Notes under the pieces: generated by a model
Told to the model about the DNA's origin: nothing
Databases searched by the model: none
What the model saw: only the letters and a program-made list of their open reading frames with translations
Shown here: piece by piece, positions 58,443 to 64,000 of the stretch
Layout of the letters: the number at the start of each line of letters is the position of its first letter
Numbering within the stretch: position 1 is the stretch's first letter
Assembly (NCBI RefSeq): GCF_016714275.1
Contig: NZ_JADJNP010000001.1
Span: forward strand, 1,736,001-1,800,000
Source of the DNA: Tessaracoccus sp.
GTDB taxonomy: Bacteria > Actinomycetota > Actinomycetes > Propionibacteriales > Propionibacteriaceae
Reading direction: 5' to 3'
DNA length: 64,000 nt
Translations under genes and position numbers: made by a program

Positions 58443-60122
58443 ATGTCGAACGCCACCGAGGCCATCCGTTCCGCCCGCGATCTGCTGCTCGGGCTGCGCG
58501 GCCAGGGCGACGAGGCCCGCGCCGCCTTCGCCTGGCCCGAGATCGCCGGGCCGTTCAACTGGGCCATCGACTGGTTCGACGCCGTCGGCCGCGACCGCAC
58601 CGACATCGCGCTCTGGCTCCGCGACGAGCACAGCCAGGACGAGCGCTACACCTACGGCGATATGGTCGAGCGCTCCGACCGGCTCGCCGCCTGGCTCAAG
58701 GCGCACGGCGTCGGCAAGGGCGACGTCGTCATGCTCATGCTCGCCAACCAGGTGGAACTGTGGGACGCGATGCTCGCGGTCATGAAGGTGGGTGGCGTCA
58801 TCCTGCCCACGGCGCAGGCGCTGCAACACCACGACCTCGCCGACCGCGTCGCCCGGGCCTCCGCGTCCGCGGTCATCGCCAACGCGATCGATGAGGACAA
58901 GTTCGACGGCATCAACGGCATCACCCGCATCACGACGGGGCCAGCGCACGACGACTGGCTCGCCATGGCCGACGCCTCCGCCCTCCCCGCGGAACCCCGC
59001 GCCGTCGTCACCGACGCCGACGATCCCGTCCTCTACTACTTCACCTCGGGCACCACGAAGGAGCCGAAGCTCGTCGTCCACACCCAGGTCAGCTACCCCG
59101 TCGGGCACCTCTCCACGATGTACTTCCTGGGCGTGCGCCCCGGCGACGTGCACCTCAACATCTCCTCCCCCGGCTGGGGCAAGCACGCCTGGTCGAGCTT
59201 CTTCTCCCCCTGGCTGGCCGAAGCGACGGTGTTCAGCTACAACTACGAGCGCTTCGACGCCGCCGCGATGCTCAAGGAACTCGACGACTCCGCGGTCACC
59301 ACCTTCTGCGCTCCCCCGACCGTGTGGCGGATGATGATCCAAGCCCATCTGGGCGAGAAGCCGTCGTCGCTGCGCGAGGCCGTCGGCGCCGGTGAGCCGC
59401 TGAACCCCGAGGTCATCTCGTCGGTGGAGCGGGCCTGGGGGCTCACCATCCGCGACGGCTACGGCCAGACCGAGACGACATGCACCGTCGGCAACGCGCC
59501 CGGCGAGGAGGTGCGGCCGGGCTCGATGGGCAAGGTCATGCCCGGCGTGCGGCTCGAGGTCGTCGACCCCGACACCGGCGAGGTGTCGCAGCACGGCGAG
59601 ATCACGTTCCCGCTGGACCCGTGGCCGTTCAACCTCACACCCGGCTACCTCGGCGGGGTTCCCGCGACCGCCGATGAGGACGGCCGCTACCACTCCGGCG
59701 ACCTCGTCTCCGTGAGCGACGACGGCTACCTCACCTACGTCGGCCGCACCGACGACGTGTTCAAGGCCTCCGACTACAAGATCTCACCGTTCGAACTGGA
59801 GTCGGTGCTGATCGAGCACCCCGCCGTCGTCGAGGCCGCGATCGTTCCCGCCCCGGACCCCATCCGGCACGCCGTCCCGAAGGCGTACGTGAAGCTGGCC
59901 GCGGGCTACGAGCCCACCCGGGAGACCGCGCTCTCGATCCTGCTCTACGCCCGTGACAACCTGGCACCGTACCTGCGCGTGCGCCGGATCGAGTTCGCGG
60001 ACCTGCCGAAGACCATCAGCGGCAAGGTCCGCCGTGTTGCGCTCCGTGCCCGCGAGCACGATCCCGCCGCGGAGATCGACGACTTCCACTACGAGAGCTT
60101 CCCGGAACTCAAGCGCCGCTGA
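58443..60122 (+). CDS. acyl-CoA synthetase (AMP-binding, ACSM-like)
   Basis: 559 residues of the ANL superfamily: adenylation P-loop YYFTSGTTKEPKLVVHT (about 200-215), A5 motif GYGQTETTCTVGN, A7 YHSGDLVSVSDDGYLTYVGRTDD, and the C-terminal lysine motif LPKTISGKVRRVALR. The overall pattern is closest to medium-chain/acetyl-CoA-synthetase-like enzymes. GAGGAAG lies just before ATG 58443. Divergent from hxlA; substrate acid unknown. Confidence 0.92.
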   Translation: MSNATEAIRSARDLLLGLRGQGDEARAAFAWPEIAGPFNWAIDWFDAVGRDRTDIALWLRDEHSQDERYTYGDMVERSDRLAAWLKAHGVGKGDVVMLMLANQVELWDAMLAVMKVGGVILPTAQALQHHDLADRVARASASAVIANAIDEDKFDGINGITRITTGPAHDDWLAMADASALPAEPRAVVTDADDPVLYYFTSGTTKEPKLVVHTQVSYPVGHLSTMYFLGVRPGDVHLNISSPGWGKHAWSSFFSPWLAEATVFSYNYERFDAAAMLKELDDSAVTTFCAPPTVWRMMIQAHLGEKPSSLREAVGAGEPLNPEVISSVERAWGLTIRDGYGQTETTCTVGNAPGEEVRPGSMGKVMPGVRLEVVDPDTGEVSQHGEITFPLDPWPFNLTPGYLGGVPATADEDGRYHSGDLVSVSDDGYLTYVGRTDDVFKASDYKISPFELESVLIEHPAVVEAAIVPAPDPIRHAVPKAYVKLAAGYEPTRETALSILLYARDNLAPYLRVRRIEFADLPKTISGKVRRVALRAREHDPAAEIDDFHYESFPELKRR

Positions 60123-60131
60123 GGCACACCA

Positions 60132-60923
60132 CTAGGCCGGCGAACCCGACTGGAAGACCTTGAGGTTTCCTACTTCGGAGGAGACGATGCACTTGGCGAC
60201 GTACGCGGCATGCGCGCCCACCAAGGCGGTCTGCGTCAGGATCAGCACGGGCGCCGCGGGACCGAGTCCCAGGAGCTTGCCTCTCGACGTCCCGACGACA
60301 TTCGCCGTCACCTCACAGACCCCGGAGCTGAAGATCGGACCGCAGCGTTCGATCAGCGCGGCGAGGATCGTGCCCGGATCGGCGTGCGCTGGCTCCAGGT
60401 TCGACGCCACCAGGCGGCTCGCATCGCTCAGATACCTGCCGGCGGGTAGGTGCTCCTGGACGATGGCGACGGGACGTCCATCGGACTCGACGACGCTCTC
60501 GCAGAACCACGTGTTGGCCGCCTCGTCGATTCCCAGGTGGCCGGCGGTGTAGGGCGTGGCGGCCTGAAGGACGAGTTCGCCGGAGCGTACCGTCACGGGC
60601 ATCCGCCGCGTGGCGAGAACCTCCTCGAACGGGCGCAACTCCTCCAGCCCCGTTTCAGGGAGTTGGTCGGCGACGAAGCGTCCGACGCCCCGCCTGGTTA
60701 CCACCAGACCGTCCTCCTCGAGCAGCATCAGCGCCTCGCGGACGACCGTCCGGGAGGCCCCCACCGCGACACCCAACTCGGTCTCGCGCGGCAGCATCGA
60801 GCCGAGCGGAAACACCCCTGACCGGATTCCCTCGGCGATGCGGGCATACAGCGCAACCCGGAGCGGCTGCCCGGTCCGCACCAGCAGCGGCGGGGCAAGG
60901 AACTCATCGACAAGCGTTGTCAT
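60132..60923 (-). CDS. GntR-family regulator with UTRA domain
   Basis: 263 residues: winged helix at about 20-85 (RIAEGIRSGVFPLGSMLPRETELGVAVGASRTVVREALMLLEEDGLV) and a UTRA effector domain (about 110-255) as in HutC/PhnF-type regulators that bind small metabolites. It is divergent from the nucleoside hydrolase/MFS genes across a 197-bp region containing a candidate operator, so it probably represses that uptake locus in response to a nucleoside or sugar phosphate. Confidence 0.9.
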   Translation of the reverse strand: MTTLVDEFLAPPLLVRTGQPLRVALYARIAEGIRSGVFPLGSMLPRETELGVAVGASRTVVREALMLLEEDGLVVTRRGVGRFVADQLPETGLEELRPFEEVLATRRMPVTVRSGELVLQAATPYTAGHLGIDEAANTWFCESVVESDGRPVAIVQEHLPAGRYLSDASRLVASNLEPAHADPGTILAALIERCGPIFSSGVCEVTANVVGTSRGKLLGLGPAAPVLILTQTALVGAHAAYVAKCIVSSEVGNLKVFQSGSPA

Positions 60924-60976
60924 GAAGGTAATTCAACCACGAGTCTCACACCCCCTTGTCAAAGTCTAACCAAGAG

Positions 60977-60990
60977 GTATAACATCATAC
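60977..60990. promoter_or_regulatory. GTAT-N6-ATAC candidate operator of the UTRA regulator
   Basis: GTAT (60977-60980) and ATAC (60987-60990), separated by AACATC, form a short palindrome of the type bound by GntR/HutC regulators. It sits in the divergent region between the regulator (start 60923) and the nucleoside hydrolase (start 61121), in a locally AT-rich patch. Confidence 0.4.
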
Positions 60991-61120
60991 TTACTCAGAT
61001 GCAGGAGCATATGGGTGGACGCATCGAAGCGACTCCATGCCTCGGGCACCCAAGCCGCACACCGCATCTCCGCTCCCTCGTCCCCGGGGAGCGCTCACCG
61101 ATTTCAACGAGGAGATCCAC

Positions 61121-62086
61121 ATGGACTCACCTATCCGCCGCCCGATCTACCTGGATTGCGATCCCGGAGTCGACGACTCTCTTGCCCTCGGCTACCTGGT
61201 GGCCAGCCCGCTCGTCCGGCTCGTCGGCGTCGGGACCGTCTTCGGAAACTGCCCAGCCGACATCGGGGCCAGGAACGCCTGCGACTGGCTGTCGGTCATG
61301 GGCGCTCCCGACGTCCCGGTCGCCGTCGGCGCGAAGGGGCCCAGCCATGGCGAGTACCGCGGCGGCCCCAAGCACATCCACGGCGAGCACGGCACGGGCG
61401 CGGTCCGGCTTCCGGAGTCGGACACGACGCCGATCGCCGGCAGCGCGGCCGAGCTCCTCGTGGATCTCGCGAGGACGCACGCCGGGGAACTCGAGATCAT
61501 CACCGTCGGCCCGCTCACCAACATCGCGGAAGCGCTCGTGATCGAGCCGGAACTGCCGCACCTGATCAAGCACCTGACGCTCATGGGCGGTGCTGCGCTC
61601 CACCCGGGCAATATCTCCCCCGTCACCGAGGCCAACATCGGAAAGGATCCCGAGTCGGCCCGCATCGTGTACGCCCAGCCTTGGCCGATGACCATGGCGG
61701 GACTCGACGTCACCATGGCCAACACCTTCGAGGAGGAGCACCGCCAGGCGCTCCTCGCCTCCGGCAGCACGACATGCCGGCTACTCGCAGAGGTCCTCGA
61801 CTTCTACTTCGACTTCCATCTCGACGTCTACGGCCGACGCTGCTCAGCCCTACACGACCCTCTCGCCGCCATCATCGCGGCCGGTGGCATCGGCCCGAAG
61901 CTCGCCCCGGTAGTCAACGTCGATGTCGATGACACGCGCGGACCCGGTCGCGGCCAGACCCTCTGCGCCCTCAGCGGCCTGTACCGAGACTTCCCGGCGC
62001 AGGACGGCGCCCACTGCCGGGTTGTCCTGGAGATCGGCTCCCCCGTCGCACCGCACCTCGTCGAGGTGTTGAGCAGGCTTCCGTAG
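61121..62086 (+). CDS. nucleoside hydrolase
   Basis: 321 residues of the IU-nucleoside hydrolase family. The N-terminal Ca2+ motif YLDCDPGVDDSLAL (Asp12, Asp14, Asp19) is diagnostic, followed by GVGTVFGNCPADIGARNA, VGPLTNIAEALVIEPEL, LMGGAALHPGNISP with the EANIGKDPESARIV segment, and a C-terminal Asp in HDPLAAIIAAG. It splits ribonucleosides into base and ribose. GAGGAG precedes ATG 61121. Followed by an MFS transporter and, convergently, a ribokinase-like kinase. Confidence 0.94.
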   Translation: MDSPIRRPIYLDCDPGVDDSLALGYLVASPLVRLVGVGTVFGNCPADIGARNACDWLSVMGAPDVPVAVGAKGPSHGEYRGGPKHIHGEHGTGAVRLPESDTTPIAGSAAELLVDLARTHAGELEIITVGPLTNIAEALVIEPELPHLIKHLTLMGGAALHPGNISPVTEANIGKDPESARIVYAQPWPMTMAGLDVTMANTFEEEHRQALLASGSTTCRLLAEVLDFYFDFHLDVYGRRCSALHDPLAAIIAAGGIGPKLAPVVNVDVDDTRGPGRGQTLCALSGLYRDFPAQDGAHCRVVLEIGSPVAPHLVEVLSRLP

Positions 62087-62152
62087 CTCGCCCCACCGCT
62101 TCCGCAGCCCGCTACATCCCCCACCCACACACTCACAGAAGGACTCATCACC

Positions 62153-63571
62153 ATGTCCGATCCCACGCTCACCGACGCGCACCCGATCAGCTCGAGCAAG
62201 ACCACCTTGCTCGTCGGCCTCGTCCTCTCCGTCGTCGCATTCCAGCTGAATGCCACCATGCTCAACCCCGCCGTCGAGCACATGCAGGACGAACTCAGCG
62301 CGACGACGGCGCAGATCGCCTTCACGACCGCGATGTTCTTCCTCTCGAAGGCCGTTTTCCAGGTGTTCATGCCCCGGCTCTCCGACATGGTGGGTCGCCG
62401 GCGAATCCTGCTCATCTCCCTGGGGATCCTCACCATCGGCACCGTCATCGCCATGGTGGCGCCCACCGTCGGATGGCTCTATCTCGGTCGCGCCATCCAG
62501 GGCGCGTGCGGGCCGGTCTTCACGATCGCGCTGCTGACTCTGCGCGAGGCGACGACCACCGAGAAGGAGTACGGGACGAAGCTCGGGGTGATCATCGCCA
62601 TCAACGGCGGTATCGCCGGCGTCGATGTCGTGCTCGGCGGCTGGATGGCCGACCATTGGGGCTTCCGTTCCATCCTCGCCTTCACCCTCGTGGCCACGAT
62701 CCTCGCGTTCGTCGCCGCCTTCCGCTGGATCCCCGAGTCCGCCCCGTCGCGCGGCGAGCGCATGGACTGGCCCGGCGTCGCTCTCATCACCGTCGTGGTC
62801 GTCGGCCTCACGTGGGCGGTGGGCGGCGACCCGTTCGGTCACCGCTTCCCCAGCGTGTGGAGCATCGGCTACATCCTCGTCGCGGCGCTGTGCGGCGTGG
62901 CGTTCATCGCTCACCAGCGTCGCACGGCGAACCCGCTGATTTCCTCCGATCAGCTCGGCAACCGCGCGATCTGGGCGATGCCGCTGACGACCATCTTGAC
63001 GCTGACCGGCATCATGGCCGTCGTCAACCTCCTCGTCCCCTCCTTCACACAGAACCCCACCGCGGGTTGGGGCATGTCGGCCACCACGACCTCGCTGCTG
63101 TTCATGGCCCCTTACGCCCTTGTCGGCTGGCTGATCGGCCCCTTCGCCGGGCGCCTCGCGCCCCGGTACGGATACAAGCGGATGCTCCAGGCAGGGCTTC
63201 TCTCCTCCCTGGCGGTGCTCGTCGCCCTCGTCCTGTTCGGCATGGGCAACGCCGTAGCCTTCGGCGTCCTCGTCTTCCTGCTCGGCATCACTTATGCGGG
63301 CGTGACCAACGTCATGCTCAATGGCCTGGGCATCCTGCTCTCGCCCGCGAAGGCCACCGGCCTGTTGCCGGGTCTGAACGGAGCCTCATTCGGTATCGGC
63401 GCGGGGCTGAGCTTCACGATCCTCGGTCAGGCGATCACCTCGGGATCCGCCGTCGGTTCCACGTCCACAGCGGGCTACGTCAGCGCCCTCTGGATCGCGA
63501 TCGGCATCGTCGCCGCAGCCTGGGCGGTCACGCTGCTGCTCCCCAAGCCTCAGGTCGCCAAGGAGGACTGA
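62153..63571 (+). CDS. MFS transporter (DHA2-like), probable nucleoside or base transporter
   Basis: 472 residues, 12-14 membrane segments. The MFS motif LSDMVGRRRILLISLG is after TM2, and the pattern of LGWLYLGRAIQGACGPVFTIALLTLREATT and GVIIAINGGIAGVDVVLGGWMADHWGFR is like DHA2-type transporters. Being 66 bp after a nucleoside hydrolase and controlled by the same divergent region, it most likely carries nucleosides or their bases; drug efflux is the alternative given the family. AAGGA lies 10 nt before the ATG. A hairpin terminator follows. Confidence 0.9.
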   Translation: MSDPTLTDAHPISSSKTTLLVGLVLSVVAFQLNATMLNPAVEHMQDELSATTAQIAFTTAMFFLSKAVFQVFMPRLSDMVGRRRILLISLGILTIGTVIAMVAPTVGWLYLGRAIQGACGPVFTIALLTLREATTTEKEYGTKLGVIIAINGGIAGVDVVLGGWMADHWGFRSILAFTLVATILAFVAAFRWIPESAPSRGERMDWPGVALITVVVVGLTWAVGGDPFGHRFPSVWSIGYILVAALCGVAFIAHQRRTANPLISSDQLGNRAIWAMPLTTILTLTGIMAVVNLLVPSFTQNPTAGWGMSATTTSLLFMAPYALVGWLIGPFAGRLAPRYGYKRMLQAGLLSSLAVLVALVLFGMGNAVAFGVLVFLLGITYAGVTNVMLNGLGILLSPAKATGLLPGLNGASFGIGAGLSFTILGQAITSGSAVGSTSTAGYVSALWIAIGIVAAAWAVTLLLPKPQVAKED

Positions 63572-63585
63572 CCTGACGCACAGCT

Positions 63586-63617
63586 GAGGCCCGCATACGC
63601 TCCTGCATGCGGGCCTC
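63586..63617 (+). terminator. hairpin terminator after the MFS gene
   Basis: GAGGCCCGCAT (63586-63596) pairs perfectly with ATGCGGGCCTC (63607-63617) around a 10-nt loop, between the MFS stop (63571) and the convergent kinase stop (63627). No T-tract; it probably serves both directions. Confidence 0.75.
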
Positions 63618-63626
63618 GGCTATGCG

Positions 63627-64000
63627 TCAGGCGGGCAGTTCCGCGCCGGGCGCCGGGTACGAGGACTGGGCGCCTTCAAACTGCACGGTGTACGCCGCGA
63701 ACCGGCTGGCGTAGGCGGCGGCGTCGAGCAGGGAGTCTCCCGCGGCGAGGCGGGCCGAGAGGGCACCGCAGAACGCGTCACCGGCACCGACGGTGTCGAC
63801 GGCCTTGACCTTTGGCGACCGCACCGCGGTCACGGCGTCGCCCTCGGCGACCAGCGACCCCGCCGAGCCGACCGTCATGACCACCGTCCCGACGCCCGCG
63901 GCGCGCAGCCCCGCGACGATCTCGCTTGGCTCCGTCAGTTCGGGGCCGCCCAACTGGGTCAGGGCCTCCGCGCCCTCATGCTCGTTCACGACCAACGGGT
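63627..64000 (-). CDS. rbsK: PfkB-family sugar kinase (ribokinase-like), C-terminal part
   Basis: The C-terminal ~124 codons of a PfkB-family kinase; the N-terminus lies beyond the right edge. VVNEHEGAEAL, GTVVMTVGSAGSLVAEGD and the signature VKAVDTVGAGDAFCGALSARLA (catalytic Asp, GAGD anion hole) are typical of ribokinases. With the neighbouring nucleoside hydrolase it would phosphorylate released ribose. The symbol is inferred from context. Confidence 0.8.
   Translation of the reverse strand, partial: PLVVNEHEGAEALTQLGGPELTEPSEIVAGLRAAGVGTVVMTVGSAGSLVAEGDAVTAVRSPKVKAVDTVGAGDAFCGALSARLAAGDSLLDAAAYASRFAAYTVQFEGAQSSYPAPGAELPA

Overview
This 64-kb window is high-GC bacterial DNA with dense, mostly ATGA- or GTGA-overlapping operons. 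It has many start codons only 5-8 nt after a TANNNT-like -10 box (candidate leaderless mRNAs), a large (~180 kDa class) NAD-glutamate dehydrogenase, a PdxS/PdxT vitamin B6 route and a CueP-type copper lipoprotein. Together these point to an actinobacterium (Actinomycetota), plausibly a Propionibacteriales-type organism. The genus is a guess; no rRNA or marker gene in the window settles it.

Left part (1-17 kb): an edge-truncated alpha/beta hydrolase, a RimJ/RimL-like acetyltransferase, the relic of a DUF1016 (YhcG-like) nuclease gene, a pterin dehydratase-VOC fusion, a tctCBA tricarboxylate transporter operon whose binding-protein gene carries an in-frame amber codon, and a quinone/FMN reductase. 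Next comes a copper-responsive operon (two CsoR-like operators, a small His-rich membrane protein, CopA-type ATPase, CDF efflux pump), then NAD-glutamate dehydrogenase and a MocR/PdxR-type regulator.

Centre-left (17-28 kb): a block lies between the MocR regulator and pdxST, genes that are often divergent neighbours. It holds a cytosine-deaminase-like amidohydrolase, a frameshifted NCS2-type permease, the three subunits related to E. coli YlbE/FdrA/YlbF (oxamate-type carbamoyltransferase), an ankyrin-repeat protein, a divergent carbamate kinase with a palindromic operator over its promoter, and a GntR/FCD regulator. It reads as a self-contained nitrogen-heterocycle catabolic module that would recover ATP from carbamoyl phosphate. 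Its substrate is unknown, and it is the best candidate here for an undescribed pathway.

Centre (28-40 kb): a CueP lipoprotein divergent from an AraC-like regulator, a VOC protein, a small SAP/Rho-N-like protein, and a LuxR-type two-component system with a 5'-truncated kinase. A heterodimeric ABC exporter whose second half is cut off and a sugar ABC permease pair whose first member is truncated follow, then a LacI regulator, MutY and a siderophore-interacting protein. Two head-to-head junctions (about 32,440 and 35,225), each at a small palindrome, join unrelated 5'-truncated genes. They are either rearrangement scars or assembly chimeras.

Centre-right (40-57 kb): a six-gene operon built on a quinol-type nitric oxide reductase with a slipin, a membrane protein carrying a transposase-like cysteine cluster, and three small membrane proteins. 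Then MgtE, two alpha/beta hydrolases, a leader-peptide/small-protein/tandem-GNAT operon, a PTS made of an EIIBC with a degenerate second EIIB plus an EIIA-HPr-EI fusion, an HdeD-like protein, a SulP transporter and tRNA-Lys(CTT).

Right end (57-64 kb): hxlA/hxlB (ribulose-monophosphate enzymes), an acyl-CoA synthetase, a UTRA-type GntR regulator, a nucleoside hydrolase, an MFS transporter and the C-terminal part of a ribokinase-like kinase. The last four look like a ribonucleoside uptake and cleavage locus feeding ribose into pentose phosphates, next to enzymes that interconvert ribulose-5-phosphate, formaldehyde and fructose-6-phosphate.
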